From Hyaloraphidium curvatum (Eukaryota > Monoblepharomycota > Hyaloraphidiomycetes > Hyaloraphidiales > Hyaloraphidiaceae), in NCBI GenBank assembly GCA_025558095.1, contig JAIVFI010000027.1:310001-374000 (forward strand): a DNA stretch of 64,000 bases, written 5' to 3'. Positions 1 through 10,900 of this stretch are shown one piece after another. Positions within the stretch are counted from its first letter, which is position 1; every line of letters starts with the position of its first letter. The notes beneath the pieces are model-generated. The model searched no databases. It saw only the letters and a program-made list of their open reading frames with translations, and was not told where the DNA came from. Made by a program: the position numbers and the translations under genes.

Positions 1-45
1 AAGCGGAAGGTTCGAGTGTTCGACTACGGCTGGTGACCCCGACTG

Positions 46-563
46 ACGTCACCCTTGCCACAAACCGTCGGCCGGCCCGGAAGTGAGGGCGATATCCCGG
101 CTACGAAGGCATCGCGGTCCAAAGGGGACCGGGCCCGTGCGGCCGCTGCTTCGGGCGACGCGTCGTCCTCGGGCGGCCGCGCGCGCAGTGGCCGGGCGGG
201 GAACACCGGGAGGGAGACCGGGAAGAGGGCGAGCCACGCAGCGTCCGAGAACGTCGGCTCCGCTGATTCCGCGTCCGAGAATGTCGGCTCCGCAGAGGGA
301 GCGTCCTTGACGTCGGGATTTGCGTCGGAGGGCGACATGGCCAAATGAACGGGCGGAAAAGGGAAGACGTCCAACTTCCGAGGGGGCCGGATGCCAAAAG
401 GTCGCCGGGGACGGACTCTAATTTCCATACGTCCTGCCGCCATTCCATATCTAGTGCTTCGCTGCTTGAACGAAAATGTGCTGGGTGCAGTTGATGTTAC
501 TACAGCTGGTTTACCCCCCGTTTCACTTCCGGGCCGGCCGACGGTTTGTGGCAAGGGTGACGT
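46..563. repeat. 41-bp perfect inverted repeats bounding a 436-bp segment
   Basis: Positions 46-86 and 523-563 are exact reverse complements over 41 bp, ending in mismatches on both sides. Their core includes GGCCGGCC. The 436 bp between them carry, on the minus strand, an ATG and a reading frame resembling the first exon of the membrane-protein family whose body starts just downstream at 582 on the plus strand. I compared the two arms base by base. A switchable or inverted segment is inference. Confidence 0.9.
87..338 (-). pseudogene. Inverted first exon of the upstream membrane-protein paralog
   Basis: A minus-strand ORF with ATG at 336-338 encodes a short acidic leader and then a stretch containing AAWLALFP and SPLDRDAF. 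The intact paralog at 3771 begins with AEWIALFP and GPLARDAL at matching spacing. This is therefore the missing N-terminus of the gene whose remaining exons start at 582 on the opposite strand. The frame runs into the left inverted-repeat arm and then ends. A direct duplicate of the phrase SAEPTFSDA sits inside the leader. I infer that an inversion between the 41-bp repeats separated this exon from its gene. In the present orientation it cannot be spliced to it. Confidence 0.6.
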
Positions 564-581
564 TCGTCGCTGCTCGCGGGC

Positions 582-2020
582 ATGTTCCAGCTCGAGGAGT
601 TCAACGCCCCCTTCGGGCGCGCGCCCATTCCTGCGCTCGTCCGCGTCGTGTACGACGGGCTAAGAGCGGCTCTCTTCACAATGGTGTGGCCTGAAAACGA
701 CGGACGATTTTCCTACAGGCAGCTTGCCGTTGGTACCGCCGCGCACACAGTTTTCCAGGTCACCTGGACTTTGCCCATTCTGGCCACCGGGATCATGAAA
801 GGGAACGTCCGATTACAGGGGAGAGAGCTCGACGGGGAGGAGCAAAGCCGGGGCGGGCAAACACCGTTCGACTTCCACGTGCTCACACCCTTGGTGCGCT
901 ACAACCAGCTCGTCCGTCGGCCGTTGGACGTTGGGATGTGCGATGGGGACGCGGATCGGGTGGCGGACTGCCTGCTGCTCGAACACGACCCCAAGGACCA
1001 GCTTTGTCCCTGTCCTGCCCCATCGTGCGTAGGCGACATCCTGCGCAGGACCGGCCGATTGCAGGCTGCGGGCACCGCCGTCTCATGGATCGGGGGCAAC
1101 GCGATATGGTGCCTATTGGTCATGATTACGCCACTCATCACCTTTGGTGCCTCGACGTGGGGCACATGGTGGCGAGCGCTGATTGCAGTTGTCACACGTG
1201 GGTTCTTGGTTTCGGAACCGCAGTGTTCGCCGGCCCTGATTCCAGCTCCAGTGGTCGTCACAATCTTGACTAGCTTTCAGGGATGGGCAGCCATCTCCTT
1301 CCAGTTTCTCACGATTCTTCCCATCCTTGACCTCCAGCTCCGCCTTCACAATCGCGCCTTGTCGATTGCGCTGTCGCACACCGTCTCGTATTGCGAGCGC
1401 GTACTCCAAGTTGCCGGCAACCCCAAAGTCTTGGACCGCGCGGGCGTATCCCCGCTCTACGCGCGCCTGCACTCCTCGTTTGCCGCTGCATGGCGCTCCC
1501 GCCTCTCCGGCTTCCACACATACCGGCTCCTGCTATTCATGTTGCTCGTCGGGGAGGTGATCTCCGCCACAATCAACATCGTGGGTGGATGCAGATTGAA
1601 GATGCTGTCTACTGACGTGAATGCCGGTAGGCTGGAGCAAGCTGCATCACGGCCTACCAGCTCGGCAGCATCCTGTGGATTGTGGGTGAGCTGCTCAGGG
1701 GCTTGGTGGAGACTGCCGCCGCAAACTCCGAGATCACGACCATCGCCTCGGCCTGCCGCCGCGCCGCGTCGGACCTGCGCCTCCTGCTCGTCTCGTACCC
1801 GCGTGGGCATCCCGCCGCGGTCGAGGAGGCGCGGCGGCACGAGCGTGTGGTCGAGGGGTTCGTCGAGATGCCAGGGCTCCGCGCGCGGTTCCTCGGGTTC
1901 GAGGTGACGTACGCGGTTGTGCGGGGCGTTGCGCTCACGGCGTTCACGGTCGCCGTTGGGTTGTGGAGCATCGCAAGGGGGACGTCGCTCAGCCTGGTCT
2001 TCGAAAGCGTGTGCTTGTAA
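582..2020 (+). CDS. Multi-pass membrane protein, tandem paralog 1 (N-terminus displaced)
   Basis: Three exons (582-1197, 1252-1580, 1631-2020) give about 444 residues. Introns are 54 and 50 nt; the first is a multiple of three without stops, so it hides inside the ORF, and the second has a CTGAC branch site. Exon junctions match those of the paralog at 3771. Hydrophobic stretches recur around VFQVTWTLPILATG, NAIWCLLVMITPLITFGA, YRLLLFMLLVGEVISATINI, CITAYQLGSILWIV and GVALTAFTVAVGLWSI, so roughly six membrane segments are likely. A Cys cluster, LCPCPAPSC, is shared with the paralog as LCPCALPGC. The first ATG in this frame is 582, but homology says an N-terminal part is missing and lies inverted at 87-338. 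I do not recognise the family. Confidence 0.7.
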
Positions 2021-2648
2021 TGAAGCAGTACAGAAGAATCAATCACGGCCCTGAGGCGGACCAAGACCACATTGCAAGACCGCATTGCTGGGGAAGTATG
2101 GGATCTCCATGACGGCAAGCTCACTCAAGAGGACTGCTAAACCACAATGATTGCGCTCCAGGAATGCGTCCAAAACCGCAGGATGACAAGAGGCGTCCAG
2201 AGTGTCAAGACAGTGAGGAACGACAGATATAGATCGTCTTCCAAGCCAAGTCGGTGACGTACCATACGTGAGCCTGGCCAGCAGCAAGCCAGCGCACGAC
2301 TTCCGAATGCAAACACACTCTGGGCCATCGATGTGCTCAAAGAGCTGGAGCGACTTTCCCTCACGAGGAACGCACGCCCATTCCTCGGGCGTGAAGAGCG
2401 AGGGGAGATCAGATCAGAGAGCGTTCCCGGCGCGGTGTCCGCCTGCAGAGCGGCCATCTCGGCGTCCGGTCCGTGGCCACGTTCGCGCTTCAGGATTTCA
2501 GGGACCTTTTCATATTGGCCCTCCTTGCGCCGGAAACGCGCGTGAGATTGGGCGTCGCGCAGGTGCTCCCAGAAGCGGCCCCGCGGGGGGAAACTTCGGA
2601 CAAGCAAGTGTCTCCCAACCCCTACGAACCCCCTACTCGGGCTCCAAA
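2021..2648. other. Intergenic, no supported gene
   Basis: I see no convincing exon here. Long open frames on both strands read through without family resemblance. The stretch should hold the 3' end of the first membrane gene and the promoter of the VOC gene. Confidence 0.5.
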
Positions 2649-3497
2649 ATGATCTCGGGAATGCCTCGCATCGCCATCGCGGCGGCCGATTTCGACGCGA
2701 TGATCGCCGTGTGCCGCGACGCGCTCGGGCTCCCCGTCGCCATCGTTGACGCCTCGGCGCTCGGCGCAAAGGTCGCGATGTGCGTGCCCGAGGGCGGCTC
2801 CTGCATCGAGCTCATGGCGCCCGCGGACCCCGACGCCCCGCTGTCGCTGTCCCTGCAGCGCTTCCTGGACAAGCGCGGCCCGGGCCTTTTCGCGCTTATG
2901 CTAGAAGCGCCGGACCCGGACGCCGAGGCAAAGGTCCTCTCCTCGCGCGGGCTCAACGTGCTCCCGCTCATGAAGGACGCCGGGGGCCGCGATGTGCACC
3001 CCAACTCGACGTGCGGCACGCTGATCCGGGTTTATCCCGACAATTCGTACAAGGGCGGGAGGCAGCCGAGCAAGGTCACGGGCATCGCCAGGGTGATCAT
3101 GGCCGTGTGGGACGTCTCCAAGGCCGCCGAGGTGTACGGCAAGAGGTTCGGCCTGCAGGCCGATAAGCCCGTGCTGGACGCCGCCAGGGGCGTCGAGGCC
3201 GTCACCGTGCGCCCGGGCACGGGAGGCGTAATCGAACTCGTAGCCGTGCGCGACCCGAACAAGCCATTCGCCGCAGCGATCGCCGCCCACCTCAAGGACA
3301 GCCCGGAGGGCATGTATGCGCTCGTGCTGCAGGCCACGGATCCCGGAGCTATCGCGGAGAGGCTGCGGAGCAAAGGGATCGGGGCACAGCCGGCGGCGGA
3401 CGACCGAAAGGTCGTGGAGGTGCCGCGCAAGGACATGTTTGGGGCGCTGCTGAGGATCGAACCCGCGGAGGGGCAGCAGGCGCGGGCGTCGCTGTGA
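2649..3497 (+). CDS. Two-domain VOC (glyoxalase/bleomycin-resistance fold) protein
   Basis: The 282-residue single-exon protein starts at ATG 2649; a second in-frame ATG lies at 2661. Two similar halves, about residues 5-130 and 140-270, each show the VOC pattern of a beta-alpha-beta-beta-beta module: a strand opening (PRIAIAAADF, TGIARVIMAVW), a helix with a conserved GL turn (ALGLPVAIV, RFGLQADKP), then CIELMAP and VIELVAV, and ends in STCGTLIRVYP and MFGALLRIEP. VOC proteins bind a metal between paired modules and include glyoxalase I, methylmalonyl-CoA epimerase and ring-cleaving dioxygenases. The sequence does not tell which reaction applies. It lies between two membrane-protein paralogs with no evident functional tie. 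Confidence 0.7.
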   Translation: MISGMPRIAIAAADFDAMIAVCRDALGLPVAIVDASALGAKVAMCVPEGGSCIELMAPADPDAPLSLSLQRFLDKRGPGLFALMLEAPDPDAEAKVLSSRGLNVLPLMKDAGGRDVHPNSTCGTLIRVYPDNSYKGGRQPSKVTGIARVIMAVWDVSKAAEVYGKRFGLQADKPVLDAARGVEAVTVRPGTGGVIELVAVRDPNKPFAAAIAAHLKDSPEGMYALVLQATDPGAIAERLRSKGIGAQPAADDRKVVEVPRKDMFGALLRIEPAEGQQARASL

Positions 3498-3770
3498 TGG
3501 AGCGGCTTGAAGATCGCTGCTTTGGATGGTCTTGCCGCCGTGTTTCTCGGCAGCCAGCGAGTGTGTAGGGGTCGGAAACTGTCCGTACGGATGGGTGTAC
3601 AGTCATTAGTGCCTATCGCATGCTGATTTCGAGGCCTAGAGGCCCGGACTTCTTCTTGGAAGTTTGCCACAAGCGGAGGAAATTCGACGCGCCATGGCTG
3701 AAAAAGAAGTCCGATCCCCCCGAATGTTCCAAAGTGTCGTCAGTTCTCGCTCACCCGACAGTCTCCCACC

Positions 3771-5432
3771 ATGGTTGCCAAGTTCTCCTTTAACGCCGCC
3801 GAGTGGATCGCGCTCTTCCCGGCGCCGGTGCCTGCGGGGGCCGGCCCGGTGCCGGGCTGCCCGCCGCGCGCGCGCGACGCCTTCGCGGCGGTGCGCGGGC
3901 CGCTGGCGCGCGACGCGCTCCTCCGCGGGCTGCGGCCGCTCAGCCGCCCGCTGCAGCTCGCGGCGGCCGCGCAGCTGCGCATCGAGCCGTGGGCGCGGCG
4001 CGCGAACCTGCGGCTGCTCGCCATGGCGCTCTTCGCCTTCGCGCTGTTCGGTGCCGTGTGGGCCCTCGACGGCGGCCGCTTCGGGCGCACGCAGCTGATC
4101 GCAGGTGCGTGGCCTCCGATCGCCCCGCATCCACCTCCGCCGATCGCCCCGACCCCGCAGGCACCGTCGCCGCCCTCTTCGCCGTCGGCCTGCCGCTCAT
4201 CATGGCCACAACGGCCGGCTACCGCAAGAGCGTGACCGTCACACATTCCGGCGCCGGCGACGCCTCCGCGGACCTCAACCGCTTCTCCATGGCTGGCGCC
4301 GTGCGCTGGGCGCAGCTCTGCGGGATCGGCGGCGGCGGTGAGGGCGGCGCCGAGGCGGGCAAGCTGGTGCAGGTCCCGTCGCTTCTGGTCCAGCACGATC
4401 CGGAGGACAGGCTGTGTCCCTGTGCCCTTCCCGGGTGCGCGGGCGGGCTGCCGGCCGCTGCAGGGCGCGTGCGCATCGCCGAAATTGTCCTGCGCGGCGT
4501 TGTCGGATTCATCTTCATCAGCGTTGCCGTGGGGTGGACGGCCATGATCACGCTGTCGCGCGAGTTCTGGGGGGTCTGGTGGGGCGCACTGCTGGGCACA
4601 TTCTACAGTAGGTGGCGGCGAGACGTGCAAGGGGCCCGCCTCCGCTGACCGCTCCGAACAGTCGTGACATCACTCAACTACAACCTCGTCAACGGCATCG
4701 GCCGCTTCGCCACCAATGCCCCGCTGCTCCGCCTCTCCCTCCGGCTACACCACCGCGCCATGGGGCTGGCCCTGGGCGACCTGCTTGCCCGCGCCCGCCG
4801 CGCGCTCGACGGGAGCGAGCAGGACGCGCTCGAGGGCGAGGAACCGTATTCCCAGCTGCACGCGTGCCTCGCCGAAGTGTGGAGGAATAGGCACCCGTAC
4901 CTGGGCTCCTACGCTGTCGCGTTGCCCCTGGCATTCGCGCTGCAGTCGTTCGTCGCAATCATCAACATCGTGGGTCCCTCGCCGCCTCCCCGGCGCCCGG
5001 GCCTGCTTCTCACTCCGTGCCCGCGCTCAGGTCGCCGGATCGTGCATCCCCGCGTACCCGATCGGAATCATGGCCTACACCGTCGTCCTCTTCCTCTTCG
5101 ACACGACGTCCCTCGTCGTCAGCAACGAGCAGATCTCCGAAATCACGGACCTGTACCTCGATGCGCGCCGCGAGATCCGGGAGCTCCTCGCCCGCGCCGA
5201 CGACCCCGCTTCGGCCCCGGCCGCCGCGCGGCTGGCCGCTCACGACGCGCTGCTGTCGTCGTACCTCGAGGCGTCGAGGTTCATGGGGAGGCTGCTGGGA
5301 TACCCGATCGACTTTTCCGCCGTGCGGACCTTCCTCCTCGCCCTCTTCACGGTGGTGATCGGGCTGTGGAGCATCCTCAGGGGGTCGGGCATCTTCATCA
5401 CCATGGACTTCGCGTGCCCGATCAACGCGTGA
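3771..5432 (+). CDS. Multi-pass membrane protein, tandem paralog 2 (intact)
   Basis: Four exons (3771-4104, 4161-4607, 4662-4969, 5031-5432) join in frame to 496 residues. The start ATG is in a strong context (CCACCATGG). Introns are 56, 54 and 61 nt. Hydrophobic segments include LLAMALFAFALFGAVWAL, GTVAALFAVGLPLIMATT, GVVGFIFISVAVGW, VALPLAFALQSFVAIINI, GIMAYTVVLFLF and TFLLALFTVVIGLWSIL, so six or seven spans are likely. The Cys motif DRLCPCALPGC follows a soluble loop. The N-terminal block AEWIALFP matches the inverted exon at 87-338, and the C-terminal half matches paralog 1 exon by exon, including both shared intron positions. The family is unrecognised; a lineage-specific receptor or transporter-like group is possible but not shown. 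Confidence 0.75.
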
Positions 5433-5531
5433 GGTGTTGCCTCCATGAGACGGGCTCCAATGTATCGGAAGCTCCCTCTCTTCGACGGAGAACACGCAAC
5501 GTGTACAGATCCTTGGCCAGAACAGGTTCGA

Positions 5532-7134
5532 TCAGGGCAGGAAGATGGAAGCCCCCTTCTGCTTGGCATAGCCTGCCTCCTCGGCAACCAACGCCGGCAG
5601 CCGCGTCTCCCAGACCACGTCCAGCCATTCGACGATCCGCGTCCTCGTCTCCAGCGGAGAAATGATCTGCAATCGGCGAGTCAGCTCCAGGAACGAGCTG
5701 CTCGTCCACCTCCGGCACCCACGTCCTCAACGTCGAACGCTTCTGCGCTCCGCACGGGGCTCGACACGGCCCTTAGTTTCCTGGCAATCGCCTCCCTCTT
5801 CCTCTCCCTCTCCGCCGGGTCCTTTATCGCCTCCAGCCTCCCCTTGAACGCCGCCTCCACCCCGCCCTGCAGCGGGAGGCTGCCCCACTCCCCCGACGGG
5901 AACGCCACGCGCACGTTGCACATGGCGTCGCCGCCCTCCCCGCGCGCGGCGAGGATCCCGCCCGCGACGCCGTACTTCTTCCTCGCCACGACCGTGAACC
6001 ACGGCACCCGCGAGTCGAACGCCACGGCCGTCAGCCTGCTCCCCTTTCGGATCGTGCCCGCTCTCTCCGCCTTGGAACCGACGGCGAACCCGGGGCAGTC
6101 GACAAAGTTCACGATGGGGAGGTGGAACACCCCCGCGACGCCGATCAGCCGGCACAGCTTCTCGCACCCGTCGGCGCCGATCGCGCCGCCCTCGTGCCGC
6201 GGGTCGCCGGCCATCACCGCCGCGGGCTTCCCGTCGAACCGGGCGAACAGGGTGCGCACCTCGCGGCCCCAGCCGCCGCCGATCTCGAAGAGGGAGCCGG
6301 CGTCGGCGACCAGGCGGAGGTAGGACATGGGGTCGTAGGGTTTGGAGGGGTCGGGGGGGATGATCTTGAGCAGGGCGAGGGGGTCAGGGTCCGTTTCGGG
6401 ATCGCGCGGCGGGGCAAGGGGGGGGAGGGACCACCGGTTGGAGGGGAGGTACGACAGCCAGCGCCTGACCTGCGCGATGGCGTCGGCTTCGTCCGCGGCC
6501 ACGTTGTCGGCCGTGCCGTTGCCCCCGTGAACGTCGACGCCCCCGAGCTGGTTTTTTGTCAGGTCCTCGTGGGTCGCGGGGCGCACAACCGGTGGCCCAG
6601 CAGCAAAGATCTGCCCCGTCGTTTTTGGCGCGACGACAAAGTGCGCCGTGGTGGCCTTAGCGGCCCCAAGACCGACCGTCGGCCCGAGGCAGGCGCACGC
6701 GACGGGTACTTCGTCCAGCATGCGGATCCAGTGGAGGTAGCCGATCGCGGTGCCCGAGGTCATCTTGGAGTACCTCTGCTTGAGGATGACGGCGACGGAG
6801 CCGCCGCCAGAGGAGCCGTCGAGGAGCCGGACCATGGGAACGCGGAGCTCCCGGGCGAGGGACTCGGCGTGGATGGCCTTGCGGCCGATGGCGCCGTCGG
6901 CGTGGCCTCCTCTCACCGAAAAGTCTGCGCGGGACCAAGAGCTTCAATCAGGCCCGGTTCCTCGAAGCATGCCCATGTCACCCACCGTCGGCGCCCACAA
7001 TGACCGGCCTCCCGTCAATCCTCGCCTGGCCCATGACAAAGTTGGCTCGCGTGAAGCTCTTCAGCTTCTCCGGGTTGGCCTCGTCGTACGTAGTCGAACG
7101 CGGCAAGGGCGTCGTACGCCTCGATGGCGTCCAT
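5532..7134 (-). CDS. Biotin-dependent acyl-CoA carboxylase, carboxyltransferase (beta) subunit
   Basis: The minus-strand exons are 7134-6986, 6924-5723 and 5666-5532. Motifs are typical of the propionyl/methylcrotonyl/acyl-CoA carboxylase beta chain: ADDFSVRGG at the N-terminal crotonase-like half, LLDGSSGGGS, CLGPTVGLGAA, then the C-terminal half with VNFVDCPGFAVG, GGILAARGEGGDAMCNV and PSGEWGSLPLQGG. The last exon adds the usual ETRTRIVEWLD tail. The enzyme moves carboxyl from biotin to an acyl-CoA in mitochondria. Intron 5667-5722 has a CTGAC branch site. The 5' end is uncertain: the frame from ATG 7134 reaches the conserved part only if a TACGTACG tetranucleotide duplication near 7084-7092 is collapsed. 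The N-terminus looks short for the family, so an upstream exon may be missing. Confidence 0.8.
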
Positions 7135-7410
7135 TTCAGGGTGAGAAATTGGGAGAAAGAATCGGTTCACGCCCCGCGGGGGCGCCGAGCTCCGCAGGAC
7201 GGTGCTCCGCAGGACGGCGCGTCCAGCACGCGAGAGGGATGGCGCGGGAGGCGACAGTCCTTCGAAAGCGCCGTCGATGACGCCGCGACGGCGTGAAGTG
7301 AAATGGACGAGCAGGAGTTCACTCCACGGCCCCCGCCCGCGGTGGCAGACGTGCTGCTACTAGACAATCAGAGGAGACATCTATGCACTCCGATATCGCG
7401 TTCCATTCAA

Positions 7411-8949
7411 TCAACGCTTCCTCTTTCCAACCCTGCCCGCCTTGATCTCCTTGACCCTGTCCACCGCCGTCCAGTGGTTGTACATGATCCTGCGCCCCGC
7501 GATCTTCCTCGGCCTCGAGCTCACCGGAGACAACCGCCGGGCCTTTTCGACCTCCCAGCGCTCCTTGAACTCCTTCCTGTCGCGCCCGACCTTGGCGTAC
7601 TTGGGCACGTCCTTGTTGATGAAAGTGATCAGAGCCTCCCTGTGGACTGAACCGCCCGAGTTGTACATGGGCAGATTCATATGCTCCTCGACGTACTCGG
7701 AAATGAGAAGGCTCCCGGGCGGCGTATCAATCGCGAGTCCGAGCCGCACCATCACCTGCCCGCCTCCTTCCACCTGACGCTTCTTGGTCGAGGTCGAAAA
7801 GACGCCAATGAGGCAAGAGGTGCCTTCCAGGTTATCGTCGTCGGCGTGAATGTCCGTCGTCATGTCCTCTGCAATCTCATAAGTCGTCGTGGCTGACGTG
7901 GCAACCATGCGAAGATCCTCGGGGAGGTCGTCGACGTAGCCAGCATTGATGGCGTATTGCTCTGGCATGAGCTCTTTGAAGTCCTGGCTCATGGCCTCGG
8001 CCACGCGGTGCAACTTTGCCATGGGATAGAGGACCTCCAGCTTCTCGTTCCACTTGTACGGCCGGACTTTGAAACCCTTCATCCCAAGGTAGTCGACCGT
8101 CGTGCTGCAGTAGTGTGCCGTAAGCCCCGCGAGCACCACCCTCCCGGGATTGTCATCGGATGCGACGTTAGCGCGATCGAGTGGATCCCCAATCCAGGCC
8201 AGCTTATGCAGCACATCGCCGAGCTCGCCCCAATCGCCACCGTGCTCAGTCTGGACCAGTTTGGAGAGCCACGGTGGCCTGCACGTCGCCAGCAGGGCCA
8301 GTTTCCGCTCTCCATTCGATTGCCGTGCATAAACGCGGACAGTTTTCCCAGGTTCAAGGCGGATTCTCTTCCATCCGCCCTTGCGCGGGGGCAAAGTCGG
8401 CACCTCCACCTGGCCAGGGAGCAGGTGCGGCGGTCTCCCGGTTTTGGCGGCGGCGCCCGGCTCCAAACGCACTTCATTTGCTTCGCTTATGAGTTGCCTC
8501 AGGTGGCTCGATTCGGTGCGGGTGCCCCCGACGAGGCTGTCCTTCAGCGCCGCGAGCGCGCTGTCCTCCTTCCTGGCTGTCTCCAAGTGCCTGAAATCCG
8601 GCCAGGTATCGACGTCGTCGTCGACGTCGCACTCAATCTCGTTCCCCTCGATCACTTCGAACTGCGCAAGGCAAGCGCGCACGAAGGCCGCCTGGTTGCA
8701 GAGGCGGGTCCCAGCACCCCACGAGGGCCGCGGCGCCTCGGCCGCCCGGGTGCGCGACGAGGAGTCGCCAGACGGATCGGCTGACGACGGGCCTGCGGAG
8801 GATGGCCCCGCGGTCGGGTGCGGGTTGGGGCGGCCGTGGGCGCCGGTGGAAATCCGCGCCTGGACGATGTGCGACGGGTGGCCCTGGGCGTTACGCGAAG
8901 CGTTCCGGGCACGTCGCCGTCTGCCGTTGCTCTGGCTGTGCCGAGGCAT
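7411..8949 (-). CDS. Intronless 2-oxoglutarate/Fe(II) dioxygenase-like protein, TET/JBP type
   Basis: A single 512-codon exon starts with ATG at 8949. The first 90 residues are basic and low complexity. The C-terminal 200 residues carry the order expected of the TET/JBP dioxygenase fold: HADDDN (HxD metal pair), EGGGQVMV (GG turn), PPGSLLISEYVEEH (distal metal His) and HREALITFI (Arg for 2-oxoglutarate). A basic tail ends GRVGKRKR, a possible nuclear signal. Known TET/JBP enzymes oxidise 5-methylcytosine or thymine in DNA, and fungal members are associated with transposons. The assignment rests on motif order read by eye; another double-stranded beta-helix oxygenase is possible. Lack of introns contrasts with most neighbours. 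Confidence 0.5.
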   Translation of the reverse strand: MPRHSQSNGRRRRARNASRNAQGHPSHIVQARISTGAHGRPNPHPTAGPSSAGPSSADPSGDSSSRTRAAEAPRPSWGAGTRLCNQAAFVRACLAQFEVIEGNEIECDVDDDVDTWPDFRHLETARKEDSALAALKDSLVGGTRTESSHLRQLISEANEVRLEPGAAAKTGRPPHLLPGQVEVPTLPPRKGGWKRIRLEPGKTVRVYARQSNGERKLALLATCRPPWLSKLVQTEHGGDWGELGDVLHKLAWIGDPLDRANVASDDNPGRVVLAGLTAHYCSTTVDYLGMKGFKVRPYKWNEKLEVLYPMAKLHRVAEAMSQDFKELMPEQYAINAGYVDDLPEDLRMVATSATTTYEIAEDMTTDIHADDDNLEGTSCLIGVFSTSTKKRQVEGGGQVMVRLGLAIDTPPGSLLISEYVEEHMNLPMYNSGGSVHREALITFINKDVPKYAKVGRDRKEFKERWEVEKARRLSPVSSRPRKIAGRRIMYNHWTAVDRVKEIKAGRVGKRKR

Positions 8950-10900
8950 TGGTGCGGCGCCCTGCCGGCCGCGCGATGGCCGGGGTGAACGGCGCGGAGA
9001 TGGACCCCGGCGGTCAGTCAGGGTCTCCCGCTTCGGCCGGCATTCGGCTGTGGTTCACCCGCCGCTTCCCCTCCGCGGCCATCCCGGGAGCAAGAAGGGA
9101 CGGGACCCAACAGGCGCTTCAACTGCGACGTGTTCAGCAACCGCAACCTGTTTCGGAAGGACGCGTGTGCCCCAGGCCGGGAATCGTCATCGGAGGATCC
9201 AATCCTCCGTCTTCGATTCCATCCATCGCTGGCTCGAGATTGACCCAGCACGCCCTTTCCCACGAAGCAGGGCCTCATTATTTACGCCAGCTGCCGCGTG
9301 TGGAGCTTCCAGCGCGACACAGCGGATCTGCATCCCGATTATCTGGCAACCCATGCTAGCCATCTCTGTGGGGTTTGTCGGCGGCGGGGAGGGTGGCACA
9401 TAGGTCCATTGTATCGTGGAAGCACCGCAGAGCGAGCCGCGGGTCACTCGGGGTTGATTGGTTGGCGAAAAATTGCCGATGTCGAACACAGCTGCTGACT
9501 TTCTATCCACATCACCACAAGCAACAGAGAAGGACATCTGAAAGTCATCCAAGCTTCAGTTGACATTTGGTCCTTCCGATCGGTGGCGAATCATGCTTGG
9601 CAAAGTGATGCTTGAAGATCTGATTTGACATGCAACGGGTACGATGTCAGCATGCACAAGTCCGATTATCTGGAGGTGCGCAAAGACCTTCGGCAGCCAG
9701 GAAGTAATAAACCCAATGTAAACAATCTATCTCGCTTGTCAAAGTGATGGTAGACGTTCTGTCCAGGCACGGAGAAGGTTCACCTCCGAAAAGCGCAGCT
9801 CAACTGTGCACACCAAGAGTTGTTTTTCGTCCTCTCCGATATCATGGCGCGCACAGGATTATTAGTTTGATCGCGTTCAAGGCGAGGAAAACCCCGCCGT
9901 TGGCCTTGTTGGGCCTACACCTTGCTCGACCAGGTGGCATTTCTCGAGACCTTGAATACATACCGAAACAATCTAGGAGCTCGGATTCCAACACACCGGC
10001 GACCAATACGGGTTAGAAGAGCGGTTTCCTGTGTGCAAAGTCAACATCCGAGGGAGACCAACGCCGTGCATGCCACTCGAGTCCCAGCCCAGTCGCACTG
10101 CGCAGGTGCTGAAGAGCGAATGAAGGTTCAAAGCAAGCCTGGTAGTTGCCCTTGCATTAAGAACCATGTTTCCTGACTAAGAGTGCGGTGCCTTTCTGCA
10201 CTCACGCGAAACTCGATTGGAAGCCAGGGGTGAGCACGCGGCTCGGTTTCGGCGTCGGGTAAACAAACGCTCGCAGTGCTTCCGCGCGCTCGCCTTGCGC
10301 CGTCGCCGCGGCCATCCGGCCAACAGTGCCTGTGGCTAGCACGACTCGATAGCGGCGGCGCCCCAAGGGGGACGGCGCCCGCCCTTGGCTGAGGACGGCA
10401 CCGCGGAAGCACCCCGCCGCGGCTCTCCTGACGGCCGTGGCACTTTGACCGCGGCCAACGGCCCGCCAAGGGACTCAACCCGACGGGCGGATAGCGATGC
10501 GACCCAAGTCGATTGACGGTCTTGCCCCCTCTGCGCGTGGGACGGCCCGCAGTCGCCCGTGGCGGGTTGGCGGGCGCCGGAACGGGGCTTTGGAGGATGC
10601 CGGGGACTGGGGGGCGGGGGAATGAACACGGTAGCTCCCCGAGCCTGCGGTGTCGCAACCCACTCGTCGGCATCGGTCGCGACGCACCGTGGAGCCCCGG
10701 CAGATGGCCCGACGCGGGCGCCCTACCTCGACGAACCCATGATTATCCTTGTCACCCCCTTTCAGACACTGTCGCCTCGCATTTGCACCGGGGTTCCGGT
10801 GGTCTCGGCTCCGCGGCTGTCGATGGAGTCGGGAGTGGGAAGGCCGTGGGGGTGGATGCCGGGGGCGAAGTGCCGGACGGGGGGTGGGGGGGGCAGACCT
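8950..10900. other. Long intergenic stretch, nothing recognisable
   Basis: No ORF here shows a family motif and none links to another by plausible splice sites. AT content rises locally around 9560-9760. The stretch must hold the promoter of the minus-strand dioxygenase-like gene. Confidence 0.5.

Noticed and set aside
2268-2648. N-terminal 127-codon extension of the VOC frame
   Set aside because: The VOC module starts right after ATG 2649; the extension has no domain and a poor start.
5010-5495. Minus-strand 161-codon frame over paralog 2
   Set aside because: It is antisense to a verified exon of the membrane gene and shows no motif.
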